Source of the DNA: Saxidomus purpurata
Taxonomy: Eukaryota > Mollusca > Bivalvia > Venerida > Veneridae
Direction of reading: 5' to 3'
Assembly (NCBI GenBank): GCA_022818135.1
Contig: JAFMSR010000016.1
Coordinates: 4,497,721 to 4,561,720, forward strand
Length of the DNA stretch: 64,000 bases
Part shown: positions 1 to 12,600 of the stretch, in pieces
Numbering within the stretch: the first letter of the stretch is position 1
Layout: the number at the start of each line of letters is the position of its first letter
Position numbers and translations under genes: made by a program
The notes under the pieces: model-generated
Told to the model about the DNA's origin: nothing
Seen by the model: only the letters and a program-made list of their open reading frames with translations
Databases searched by the model: none

Positions 1-762
1 TGTGAGCGCGCGTACGATTCGACGTCGTCTACATGAAGTTGGAGTACGTGCAAGACGTCCTTTTGCAGCGCCCGTTTGACACCTAGGCACCGCCGAAATC
101 GTAATGACTTTGCCAGACGTCATCAAAGATGGCCATTACAACGTTGGCGTCACATCCTCTTTACCGACGAGTGCAAATTTCAGATCGATTTCAATGACCG
201 ACGTCACCACGTTTACCGACGTCGTAATGAGAGGTTCGCCGATGCCTGTGTCATGGAACGAGATCGTTTTGGTGGCCCAAGTACAATAGTATGGGCTGGA
301 GTTACGTATCATGGGAAAACGCGTTTGGTTTTCTTGGATAACGTTAACCCCGGGGCTAGACGACGTGGCCTTATAGCTCAGCGTTTCGTCGATGAAGTTT
401 TACGTCCTGTTGTCGTACCTTACATGCGGCAGAATCCTGGACTCATGCTACAGCAAGATAATGCACTTATCCATTCGGCGAGGCTGACAAGAAATTTCCT
501 GGGGCAAAATAACATCGACTTTATTGATCCATGGCCTGCCATCAGCCCAGCCTTGAACCCAATAGAGCACGTATGGGCGTACCTGAAGCTTAAACGCCGT
601 GACAACAATCTCCGTAATGTAGCGGAATTAAGGAACTTTCTGCAGCGTGAATGGCCGGCTTTGGATCAGCGATTCTTGCAGACACTTGTTTCCTCAATGA
701 GAAGATGTACAGCCGTGTGTAATGCAGGCGGTGCAGCTGTGATTAAGTTCATGTGTACTTGA
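1..762 (+). pseudogene. Tc1/mariner (DD34E) transposase, 5'-truncated and frameshifted
   Basis: This is the catalytic part of a Tc1-family transposase, the enzyme that cuts and pastes its own element. The RNase-H-fold core reads FTDECKF (first Asp), LQQDNALIHSA (second Asp) and PALNPIEHVWAYLK (Glu), with 34 residues between the second Asp and the Glu, the Tc1 spacing. Upstream, bases 2-76 read in another frame as a helix-turn-helix-like stretch (VSARTIRRRLHEVGVRARR) that hits TGA near base 77. The two halves are in different frames, so the copy carries a frameshift near base 75. The catalytic frame has no ATG at its start. It ends with TGA at 760-762. The left terminal repeat and first domain lie outside the window, so I could not confirm inverted ends. 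It is an inactive copy unless the frameshift is a sequencing error. Confidence 0.88.
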
Positions 763-935
763 AATGAAAACTGATTTTGATGGTAGTGTTAACAAAATTT
801 GCATAAAATGTTTTTTTATGAATCAAATTTGTTCAAATTTTTTATTATTGTGTGAAATTGAATACATTTGTATATGAAATTAAAATACAGGCAAAACTGA
901 TACGTTAATCTATTTTATTTCACTTTTAATGCACC
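763..935. other. AT-rich 3' flank of the Tc1-like element
   Basis: This is A/T-rich sequence after the transposase stop. It probably holds the right end of the element. No terminal repeat can be checked, because the partner end is outside the window. Confidence 0.4.
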
Positions 936-1034
936 GTGCAGAAAAACAAAAATAATATCAAACAGGGAATGCCACGTACCAAGAACGCAGCCTCCCCAAA
1001 ACGAGCCCCACAACACCCAGAAGTGCACACCACC

Positions 1035-1037
<3 letters not shown>
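936..1037 (+). repeat. Dispersed repeat, first copy (second at 7654-7757)
   Basis: About 100 bp starting CAGAAAAACAAAAATAATAT and ending at CACCACCAACAC. It is nearly identical to 7654-7757. The copy here runs straight into a (CA)n tract. The family is not recognised. Its reverse strand has a short open frame in both copies, but nothing suggests coding. Confidence 0.7.
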
Positions 1038-1111
<74 letters not shown>

Positions 1112-1130
1112 CACACACACATACACACAA
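1038..1130. repeat. (CA)n microsatellite
   Basis: A nearly perfect CA dinucleotide tract with one interruption near 1110 and ragged CA-rich sequence to about 1150. It begins exactly where the dispersed repeat at 936-1037 ends in CACCACCAACAC. The open frames across it are artefacts of the repeat. Confidence 0.95.
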
Positions 1131-1756
1131 TCATGTACACACACAAACATACACTACCAACACACACTAGCATACAAAGCAAACACACGAGGACAAAACG
1201 AACAATTAAAGGAACACAGTGGGGCACCGCCTTGGAACTGTCAGTGGCAAAAAACACCACTGGGGAGCTTAAACCGGTTTATGGTGCGCACCCAACCTCA
1301 CTCTTACCCCCACCATGTTCCAAAGTCACAGGACAGTGTAAATAAAAGTAATCCCTGCTAGGTGAATCTCTAACACACGCAATGGAAACAAAAGGCATGG
1401 TATGTAAAACACAAAAATGCTCGTGTATAAATATATAAAAAGCAAACCTTGAGAACCAAAATCGTATGTACTCAATGCCTTTGCAGAAGGCAGAGTACCA
1501 AGAGAAACACCCTTAAGGGCCCGACGAAACAGGCCAGAGGACAGAAATCAAAACAGTTTCGTCCCAGTGGGATTTAAAAACTGCCACTCACAGAGTCCTC
1601 CCCCTCTTCCGTCAGACAAAATCAAAGAGGGAAGCATAGCGTCCAACTGTAAACGGGTTGAACACCAAACATGCGGTGTGTCTCAAAACAGTAGGGTCGT
1701 AACCTCATTTAACAAAACGTTTTATAATTTTAGCAAATACAGAACTTATGACCTTA
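1131..1756. other. Unassigned sequence left of the palindrome
   Basis: No gene is recognised. The stretch lies outside the left arm and abuts it at about 1757. CHT exon 4 would be expected near here if the arm continued, but no match to it is present. Confidence 0.5.
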
Positions 1757-2310
1757 AGTGTACATGTACTAGTATTTTGTTCATATCATTTTCTTCATTA
1801 ATTGATTTTCCCATGATAGCAACAGTTTTTAACAACTAAAGCTTTCCTTACTCTTAAACTAACAAGACCTGTTAAACCATACCTACAATAAAATATCTGT
1901 TCAATTTTAATAGTCTAACATTATTACGTCTAAGTCTCACTTAATATTTTTATAAATACCTTACATAGAGAATTGCTACGTATCCTTTTATCTCCATGTT
2001 AAAGAAAGAGTCGTTTATGTACCAATACCTACAAAACCAATAAGTGTCATACAACTTTACCAGCGTACAGAAAGAAACGAATGGACCACAATAGCCATTG
2101 CGAATCACATCGTTTTATGCTTCTTTTGCATCACTGGGTAAGTTCGGATTAGTCTCAAGCTCCACTTATAAAAAGGCATCTTCGAAGCAATGTGCACAAT
2201 GTTCGAAAGATGTGAATGTTAATTTAAGGATACGTATAGGATCATCTCAGTTTTATAATATTACAATTCATCAGCTGTACTGACATTGTACATGTATATA
2301 TAACTTTTAG

Positions 2311-5300
2311 GTCTTGAGTGTGCCGTTTGTTCTCACTAGTGACAAAGTCGGAAGTATTGACCCCGACAACGTGGGTTGGTTAGGTCAGATAGACAGTAAA
2401 CTCACAGCACAATGGATTGATCTTCTTATTACTATGGTATGCATATACATTTGACATGAGATTCAATAGTTTGATAATCTAATCATCTTATTGTCATGGA
2501 CAGTAAAACTACGTAGTTAATGAAACCTCATCAGGGTGATTTCACAGAATGCTCGAGTAAAGTAGATTAAAACATACTGAAAGCCCTGGAAGCGTATATT
2601 TTGTAAATATGAAAACCTTTAACCAAAATAACCATATAAACAGCATGTTGAAAAAAGCTTTCAGTACTAATTATAATCTAAATAGTTAGGCTTACCTTAA
2701 ATTGAATGCATTATCAATGTCCTTATTGATTGTGACATTTGAACATAATAAACTTAACAACTACATACACTAGGAGTCACTTCTAACCTGACACTTATAT
2801 AATTCGGTATAACTTGAATATTGATAAGCGGATTACGTTCAAATTTGGAATATAATTAATTCAACACATCATGCGTCCTTCTTAGAAATTTAATTTCAGT
2901 TGATCAACAAGTACATACATTTGTATAAAACTCAACAAATAAAAAGCACCACTGTAAAATCCGAATTCACAAAATGGCATAACACGTAATCCCAACAATG
3001 TGAAAAGTCACCGAATCACAATAAAATACATGTAAAGAAACAAGATACAATGCAAATTTGGGTTTAAGTGACAAATTTACACTTTTTATTACAATTTATA
3101 TTGAACAGGATGATGCTGCATATTTTTGCAATTAAAATTATTGCTATAAAAATAGAACACATTTACATGTGTCGGCATGTTTGGTCGGCCTGCAATATGC
3201 CAATTGTGCGACCGCGCTGGTTATTCATTCGAACCAGAACTGATTTAAAATCAAAATTCTGTTTTTTTCGGTTTGAATTGCGTTCTAGAATAATAAAATG
3301 AAAATGAAAATCGAAATTGTTCTCTTATCTGCATTCCCTCGTGCAAAATGATGAAATCGTACTTGTCACACGTGCAAAAGTTACCGATCGTAACAGTTGA
3401 TAGGTTTTATCATTGTTTTACAACTAATGTTTCCAAACAACATAATATTTAATTTGAAATAAGTAACTGAACAATATTCGAGAAAATCGAATTTAAAAAG
3501 TATCGGGTTAAAAGTGGCCCAAAGTGTGCATGTGCAAATTGTATGCATGTTATCATAAATTGATTTAGTTAATTATACTTAATTGCACAGAACAAGTTAA
3601 ATAAGTGCAATATATATATAATTATGCCACATAAGTTGATTACTTTCGACCTGAGATAATTGGACTTTTTGTTTCAGACGTTTGGAACAATACCATGGCA
3701 ATCTTATTTCCAACGTGTTTTATCTGTTAAGACAAGTAGACAAGCGCAGAACTTGTCGATAGCTGCTGGTTGTTTCTCACTTATTCTAGTAACGCCGTCT
3801 GTGTTGATAGGAGCCGCGGGTAAAGCGGCAGGTATTGTACTTGAATGTTAAAATGTTCACTTTTGTCTGATTCGCCATTGGGTTTTATTGAAAATTCAGA
3901 CTAAATCAGCAGTATTTATAAATGTGTACATCAAACTTTATACACTTTATAATTTGATAGGCAGTTGCTTCGAAGCTTTGATAGAATATGAAGATATGCA
4001 GTAGAAAGTATGTGTACTCAGTCGTAGCTGTTTTTGTTCTTTTCACATTGAAAGTGTATATACGGGTTCATAGGGCACATATAATAATTGTTAAGTTTAC
4101 ATTTATGATCAACATTTTGTTACATGAAAAGCAAAGTTTTAGCACAGATATCAAGAAATGAAACCATACGTAGAACGCATATGTTGTCGACAATAACATA
4201 TTTCATTTAAAATATGACTTTTTTATTTTGAAGACTGGAATTCAACAGACCTCGGAGTATCACCAATGGATATTGATAAAGGCAGCATGGTTTTACCGTA
4301 CGTGTTGTACGAATTTACGCCACGGGCTGTCTCTATATTAGGTATATTCATATTGTTTAATAAATATGAGAAATACCTATGTATATACACTGATATTACA
4401 GTCATAATGAGACGCATACACTGTATGTAACGTTTCAAAATATGTCGAATATATAAGGACTATTTTACACACTTAACTGTACCAGTCAATTAACATGGAA
4501 TTAACGTTTCACGAATATATTTTCAGGTCTGGGAGCTATATCTGCAGCAGTGATGTCTTCAATGGATAGTTCTATACTGGGGTCTAGCTCAATGTTCACA
4601 TACAATATCTATAAACGTATCTTCAGAAATAAGGTTCGTGCATCATTTTGTCAGTGATTTAATGCTAAGTCATACATGTACGATTACTACAATATATCAA
4701 ATAAGTTACTTCATATTTAATCAATAAACTTGATCTTTATGGTGGACAAAGCATATAGAAATCATTCAAAAGTTATAAATTATTTTCATTGCAGGCCTCT
4801 GAGAACGAATTAATTTGGATACAGCGTCTTGTCATATTCATCGTGGGAGCTACAGCTACTGTGATATCAATATTTGTTCCAATCATATATGGTTTATTTA
4901 TATTAGCTGCTGACATTGTGTTTGTTATAGTGCTACCACCGTTAACATGTGCACTTTTCGTCAAATTCTCCAACACCTACGGAGCCGTATGCGGTTATGT
5001 TGTTGGATGCCTTTGTCGTTTAGGGGCAGGGGAATATTATTTGAATTTTGACGGATTCATAAAATATCCTTGGTACAATGCAGATTTTGGCCAAACGTTT
5101 CCATTCAGAACATTTGCGATGTTGCTGTCACTTATTACAATTATATTAGTGTCACTGTTAACCAATGCTTTATTCGAAAGAAATATTTTACCAGAATACT
5201 GCGACATTCTGAGTATTAGAAAGAGGAGCAAACATAATTACAATGTTACAGCCGCCAATGACCCAAGACACAAAAAACAGAAATCAAATGAACCGTCATC

Positions 5301-5370
5301 GTATCATCAAGAAGTCGATACTTCAGATGAAAAGGTTGAACCAGAAATAAACAGAGATACACGGATCTAA
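2311..5370 (+). pseudogene. Choline transporter (SLC5A7/CHT1-like), unit A: 5'-truncated copy, exons 5-9
   Basis: The C-terminal part of a sodium- and chloride-dependent high-affinity choline transporter. Five exons match unit B one for one: 2311-2436, 3678-3831, 4234-4341, 4527-4633 and 4795-5370 (stop included). All have GT..AG borders, consistent phases and no stop. Readable segments include [34 protein letters not shown] and [16 protein letters not shown]. The final exon encodes 191 residues, one more than its partner's 190. Exons 1-4, which carry the start, the first membrane helices and the [12 protein letters not shown] region, are absent. Homology to the right arm stops at about 1757, just before exon 4 would occur, and a transposon-rich segment lies to the left. 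The copy therefore cannot make a full transporter from this window. The perfectly open frames suggest recent truncation or use as an alternative terminal module. I place it as a truncated pseudogene. Confidence 0.85.
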
Positions 5371-7653
5371 CAGTGCGAAATGAAATACTATTTCATACCG
5401 CTAAATATATTTGTACTCTGAAAATCGAATTTGATATATTGGTTTTGAATCACTGTTGATTGTATCTATTTCTCAGTGAGACAACGAATGATACAAATTG
5501 ATACTTTTCATACTCCTTTATGACAGTTCTAAGTGTATATTTATATATATCTTACATATCAGATAGTTTTTTGTATGTTTCTCGTCTGTTATATGAAAAA
5601 AAAAATAATATAGAGGAAACGGTTTCTACAGAACAGTTTACATTATGTGTTTTAAGTTCGGAAATCAAGAATTCTTGTTTAATGATACCATTTCAATCTA
5701 TTTGGAGATGTGATAATATAGATATTATCAAATTCATACTTATATATCTTACATACTATAGAAATTATCACTATGATATAAGCTCATGATGTTAATAATA
5801 TTTTATGATAAAACTTAATATAATTAATGATAAATGTCAAACACAAAAAATAACAAGTGTTTCTTATATAACCTCTAACTGCCATGAATATTGGCTTAGA
5901 TTGCGGTGATTAAACGGATAGTGCTGGCTTCGTAAAAGTAAGTCACCTTTAATATCTCCTGTGTCTATTTGCCAAGGCTTGTAACTAGGTGTGTAGCAGC
6001 AAAAGGTGAATAATTGCATCTAGCAATGCCGATTTCTTCATCCAATTATCTAGTGGTGCAACGATATACAGGTATATTATGGTATATTGCAAAACAGCGC
6101 CGGGTCGATACGTAGTTCAGATAAACTACTCGTTGTACACAATGATACCAATGTAAAGATGCAGATGAATATGTTTCAGACTGACAAATCCCTACACAAA
6201 TTACATCATATGTATCAAGGTTGCCGCCACATGTCAGTCCGTCTGATGATGGCTTATCAGAGAATGCTGCATGCCTTTGGTTTAATGAAACAGTTTGAAT
6301 TGTGTTTGTACAATGTAGCAATCAAAACAATAATTGCTGAAGTCACCTGCACAATAAAAGAAAAATAACTGTAGTCAAACTCTTTTCAGAAGTAATTGCC
6401 GGTAGTTACACAATACGTACAGTGACTGCGAAATGCATTAAAAGTTCTGATAATTTTAGTAATAAATTAAGACTCATTTTTTTGGCAAACGTTCATGGAT
6501 TCAAAAAATCTTTCATAAAATATCACAACTCATCAACAATAACCGCAACCTGATAATTTGTGTACATTTTACAGCAAATTTGCCTTTTTGAAATCATCTA
6601 CTTTTTACTTGCAAGAATTCAAATATATATTTTTGTTCAAAAGAGTTACTGGAATTACTGGGCTTTGTGATATACAACCATGCATATGAAAATACCAGAA
6701 TGTGTCAAAAATACTGCTCCTTAACAATTTACTAAATTTACGACGAAGGCTTTAAGTTTATGATTGGAACTTAATATGTAAACAATCACCTTCGATAAAA
6801 AAAATCTTTTATAGAAAAATATAAAACATCAAAGTACCATATCAGAATACACAAAATGTTACAAATGCATAAATCACAATGAAGACTTGCAGAACAACTA
6901 ATATTTTCTTCCAACATGCCATCGGGGGTTACATTGACCTCTTAGATCGTTCATGTTTGCCCATCCGTTGCTAATAGTTTTTCTATTGCATCGATATATC
7001 GCAATTCGGGTTGGCAGTATCGCAATATATCGCAATATGGATACCGCCTTATCCTGCATCCCTACAGTTATTTAGAGAATCAGTCTCGGTACGAATATTT
7101 GGCAATATTACATTATCTTTAACAAAATCTATAGTTATATGTTAGACAGTTATGCAATACAAAAAAAAGAGAGAAAAAAAAAAAAAAAGAAATAGCAGTA
7201 AGCGAAACGTATGTAAACAAATGACAAACAGAAATGTTTACTTCCATACTTGAACACAACATTACAAAAAATATGGCACAAGGAAGTGGCCAGATGACGC
7301 ATTGCATTATTCAAATACACACAGACAGTTTTAAAACACTCCGATAACAAGTTTTTAAGCAATGAATTCTAAATAGCAGCTTTATCTTCCGCAACTCTTA
7401 AAAAGTGTTTATTTAGACATGAATTGGACACGAAAAATAAAAGACTCCTTTTTAATGACAATGACTTTGAATCAGAATGGTTTTAACATGTGTTCTTAAA
7501 CATTGTCTCGATAAATAAATATTTGACCCAAGTTAAATAAAATTCTTCAAGGCAATAAAGAGATTCAAAGCGAACACACAAGGCAAAGGTCGAATCTTTT
7601 ACCTTATGTTGTGACTTTGACCATGAGATGACACATTTGGAACATTTGTTCTG

Positions 7654-7757
7654 CAAAAAAACAAAAATAATATCAAACAGGGAATGCCACGTACCAAAAA
7701 CGCAGCCTCCCCAAAACGAGCCCCACAGCACCCAGAAGTGCACACCACCAACACTTA
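7654..7757 (+). repeat. Dispersed repeat, second copy
   Basis: Nearly identical to 936-1037 and ending at the same CACCACCAACAC. At the matching place in the right arm (about 24845-24865) a short unrelated sequence stands instead, so this copy probably arrived in the left arm after the duplication. Confidence 0.7.
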
Positions 7758-7794
7758 TTAACAAATTAAACAAGTTATAATAAATGAAATCTTT

Positions 7795-7965
7795 GAAGGT
7801 CTAGAACGTAAGGTACTACGTTCGAATCCAAACCCGAGCACGAGGTGTACCCTTTGGCAAAGACACTGGTGTCACACACGTGTCTCTGTCTAGTCAACAG
7901 TAGATTGGAAGCAGCGATGATGCTACCTGGAATGAGGGTCCGATTCATTAAGCTATGAAAGTTTT
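7795..7965. repeat. SINE-like block shared by both arms (right copy about 24640-24790)
   Basis: It contains ACGTTCGAATCC, resembling a tRNA B box, and a conserved core with GGCAAAGACACTGGTGTCAC. The partner in the right arm lies in the expected reverse position, so it predates the inverted duplication. I could not recognise the family. Confidence 0.35.
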
Positions 7966-9618
7966 CTTCGTAATTGAACTTCAATGAATTATGTATAAAT
8001 CGTTCAAGAGTTGTAGAGTGATCACAAAAAGCAAGGGTAAAAGCTTTGATCGAAAGTGGTAACTTTGACCTTGTAGCGGTGTCAATGTTATAAAAGCCGA
8101 TTTGATATGGTTTATATTTCAGCCATTTTTAATAAATTCATGCAAGAAGTTTAAGAGTTATGGACTGCAAACAAATTATTACGGACGGACGTGCTCACTA
8201 AACGAATATTGACATGTTAATATATCTTTTATAGATAAAATTCGCTATTTGTGTGCGTTTCATGTTTATATTATGGTTGATTGTTATGGATTTCACGCAT
8301 GAATGAATTCGTAACGGGTACCAATGTGACAGGTTAAATATATGCTACCATACCTTAGTTATAGTTTCCTGCTTTGAAATGTAATATAGAAGAAAATTAG
8401 TGACGATCTCATTTGAAACAGATACGAATATCGAATTGGATCTATAAGTATACAATTCAACTAAAATAAAAAACCGTTTTAAACGTCTACACTACAACAA
8501 TGAAATAAATGTAAACAAACTCGAAGATGGTTGCATATAAACTTTAACCACTTAATGCTTAACAAGTTTGTGTCGACTGACAGAGGAATATACACAGCGA
8601 AATCCAACTTTGTGGTTAGGAACAAACAGATAAAAAAGCAAAACAAATTTTATGGTATTTGTAAATTTGACAAACGACAGTTTATGCAAGCTCCGATTCG
8701 AACATGAAAAAAGAGTTTACTAAAGATTTAAAATACTGTGTACTTAAACCTTACAGTTAAGTTACCATTCCAGACTTGTACATGCAGAACTTTCGTCAAT
8801 CAATTTACAATCTAAAATATACGGGAAGATATGCATTGTTCTTAAATCCATATTACAATCAAAGTACTGAAGTACTGAAAGGCAGTTGTGTGTGCACACT
8901 CAAGTTAAGACGATTGCCTGAGCTTTAAAGAGAAAATCAGGCGTAATATAAGGTCGGCTTTTTAATTTTATAATACTTAATCCAGTCATTTTTGGCCAGT
9001 ATTGTAAAAATTCAATTGTTTACATAATGGGAAATTTAGTACCAATTTTACACATAATTTAACCCAAAAAATCTACTTTCGTATGCGAAATTCTTTTTAC
9101 GTCAAAATAGCTATTTCTCCGGTAAAATAATGCCTATCTCTCCGCGAACAAGAGAGATATGGTTATATTAAAATTTTCTCTATCAGGAAACGACAAACTA
9201 CACTATCGTGCTTTAATCATGTAGACAGGATTGTGCAAAGAGACAATCAGGCAGTGTTCGCGCTAAAATTCTGCCGCTAGGTGTCTCTGGTGATCGGATT
9301 CCCACAAAGTTCGCCAGTAGGCAACCGCCTTAAAAACTTACAATTTACGACCCACACTATTTGTGAAGATATGCATTGTCCTTAAATGCATATTATAAAA
9401 ACTATAAAACAATCTCCAATATAAAAGCTGTATAGAAACTTTTTAAAAATTTCCTCTTTGTTTTGCAATAAAACGTTCGTTTAGATAAAAACAGGACCAG
9501 AAATATTTTTAAGTCGTCTGAACTGAAATGGTCACGTATTTTATCTAGAATTTTATTTTGACAACTGTAAAATAACTTTCGATGTTTAATAATAATTAAG
9601 ATCTGTGGAGTTAACATT

Positions 9619-12600
9619 ATGCTAGAGCTGCTTGGATTTTCGCTTTTGCTTCTGAGAAGTACGTCGATCATCTATATATCTTATTCTATTTATATGCTTT
9701 TAAATCGTTTAATTGCAAAATTTTTAATTTATATTGATTTATTTGGTTCGAATACGACTAAAGCTTCTCGTATTTTGACTGTGACTCGAATCCGGCTTCT
9801 CCCGTTCTAGAGACGAACGTCATGCATAATGCAAAATGTTGCAAAGAGAGAAAAAGTACATGATAAAACTGAATTTATCTTTTGTGGACAAAATTTCAAA
9901 GAAAAGATCCGATAGCGAATAGCATGACAGGAAGATGGCGTGAACTTTACTGTTAGCATAAAGTTCTAAGTCTAGGCTACACTCTTGAAATAACTGTAAG
10001 TCTTAATGGGTCCGTAAAAAGTTAGGTAACAGTTTATACGAAAATGTCTTTTTTTCAAATATGCATTAAAGCAGCAAAAAGCTGTTAAAGTTTAAAGAAT
10101 TTAAAGAGAACTGTTAATTAGAAACTGCTTTCACATATCCGATATTAAACACGGACTAAAATTCTATTGAATTGATCACATTTTGGAAAATCTTAAATTG
10201 TAAAAGAGCTGTCATTCATAAGTGACGAATGCCCCCGAGGTGGTGATGCTTGAATATGGTTCTTGTGCATTGCACTACTATTTATTGCCAAAATTACTGT
10301 TATTGAAAGCTCGGTATTAAATCATATTGGAGCAAGATGATCTGACAGAAAATTTACAGAAAGAAAGGCAGATAATCCACAAATAAGGCAATATAATGTT
10401 ATGATTGTTGGGCACTGCGCTTTCCTTTAATGTCCTCTCTTGAATAAATTTCCATCAGTACTTATTGATTTAAGCTCCAGACAAGAAAATGTAACAAAGG
10501 GGGATAATTAAAAAATAGGCAGAGAAGAGTTATGGTTCTTGCACATTGCACATTCTCCCATCGTGTTCTATCAATGTATTAAGTTTCGAATAATTCCCAT
10601 TAATACTTTTGGAATTATCTTCTCGACAAAGAAGTGGGGACGGACGGACATACGCACATTTTGGCCTTAGGTGGTATTTTCCATTTGTAATTTTCGTTTT
10701 GTTTGTACTTAGCTCTAAAGCAAAGTAGAGTAAAACACCGTACGCATCCTAACCTTAAACCTTAGGCGGAATAAATGACCACGGAATGAACTAATTTGTA
10801 ATCGGACAGACGGTCGGACGAGTCGATTTCTATGTTAAAGAAATGCATTATATTAGCTTCTATATCTAAATGATTATTATCTAATTAAAATCAACTTCAA
10901 AGTTTTGGAATTTTTTTTCACCGAGTCAGTAGCATAGATCAAAACTTCCTGTAAACATTTTCATGATAACAAGATACTTGTATATGTAAACAACATGATT
11001 TATCTTCTGTTTAACCTGTTTTATGACTGCAGTAAATCTGCCGCCATATTTCTGTTATTGATGAAAATCACAATACTCGTGGCACTTGCAATCTTTTAAT
11101 TCCGTTGACAGGTGTAACCTAATGTGTATGAGGAAATATTCTATTTTTGTCCTTGTTTGTACCTGACAATAATATGTTACGTTCAGAGTTATACATATAT
11201 AACGAATATGAAAAGGCAAAGATGTAACAATAAAATATATTTTCAAACATATTTTGACACTGATGTCAATTTCGTCTGCACTACACCACGTCAACGTGTA
11301 GATAACATATTAAATTATCTATTTGTTAATGTTTCAAGTTATGATTCTCATTGTATCACGGACACACATACTGCTGCAATAAACAATAAATGGAGATAGT
11401 ATACATGTGTTTTCTGAATTCGGCATGCAGATCCACTTAAAAATCTGTCTTACGACGCAGTCCATAGGAGCAGCATTCTCTACTTAAAAACGCAGTTCTC
11501 AATACCAAAATGTAACATGTTTGCTACCATTGTCTGATTTATGAAGCATATAAAGCATATTAAATTGCAGTCCTGTTTGTACTATGATAATAAAGCAAAA
11601 GGGAATAATTCAAATACAATTGTGTCAAATTATAGATTTAGATGGTACAGACTGTTCTGTCATTTGTCCTTCTTACTGCATGCTACCGGTAGAAAACGGG
11701 ACACAAACCTGCGACTATTCAACCGAAGAATGCTTACATGGCTGCCAGCTAGGTTATGCAGGACAGAACTGTTCTGTTGAGTGTCCACACTCGTGTGCCC
11801 TCTCAAACACCAGCGGCGTTGAAATATGTAATGCAACATCGGAAGAGTGTCTCCTCGGTTGTAAGGATGGTTCTTACGGTACCCGTTGCGAAAAACAGTG
11901 TTCTGCCTTCGATAGAAACTGCAAAAGATGCTCTTCAAAAAACGATATCAGGTATTTTTGAAATTATAAAACAAACTGCATTTTACATATTTTAAAAATA
12001 TATAAATGTTGTATCCGTATTTGTATGATGTTTAGCATATGTTGCATGTGTATTGACATGGCAACCACTGTGATATCGCGTGCAGTAGTATTTCATACAT
12101 ATCAAAATAAACTAAACTAGCAGAGAAATAAAATACTCCATATATGTTTTTGTTGCTGGAATCATTAAAAGAAAATTGTGCCTTCATTCTACCATTTTAA
12201 TATAGTTTGCTACGATCGTCGTAAAATAGATGTTTGGAAACACATGGGTCTACTCGTGCACCTTTTCTCAAAAATCAAATCTTTAAACACCCTGTATCAA
12301 AGATATATGAACATCTTGCATATGGCGCATTAACAATAGTTAAAATTACACATTTGTCATATCCACAAATATGTTTTAAGATGAGTTCATAATAAATGAC
12401 TTCTTGTTTGGGAATAAAAATGAAAAAGTAAAAATGTTCCAACTAAGATAGGGCTGTACTCCACCCTTCTGATTGAGCACATTGGTTCCACTGTTTCCAT
12501 TCATAAGTTTACTGCCATTTGGTAACTAATGTTTGAATTGTACACACACTATGCTTCCAAAGGATAAAAAAAGAAATGGAAGGGTCACCGTGCTTGATTT

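Larger units (their letters stand above)
5371..9618. other. Intergenic part of the left arm between CHT-A and MEGF-A
   Basis: AT-rich and colinear, in reverse, with 24099-27285. Short open frames are scattered and not conserved in length between the arms, so I call no gene. The CHT 3' flank (about 5370-6040) recurs in decayed form at 52440-53030 and 61745-62230. Parts of 7230-7640 recur at about 54960-55570 and 62340-63260. This stretch is therefore part of the amplified unit. It also holds a second dispersed-repeat copy (7654-7757) and a SINE-like block (7795-7965). Confidence 0.7.

Noticed and set aside
915..1361. Val/Cys and Thr/His repeat open frames
   Set aside because: They are translations of the (CA)n microsatellite.
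11055..11400. Possible additional MEGF-A exon between exons 1 and 2
   Set aside because: The frames there lack cysteine spacing and good splice borders. Exon 1 joins exon 2 directly in the correct phase, as in units B and C.
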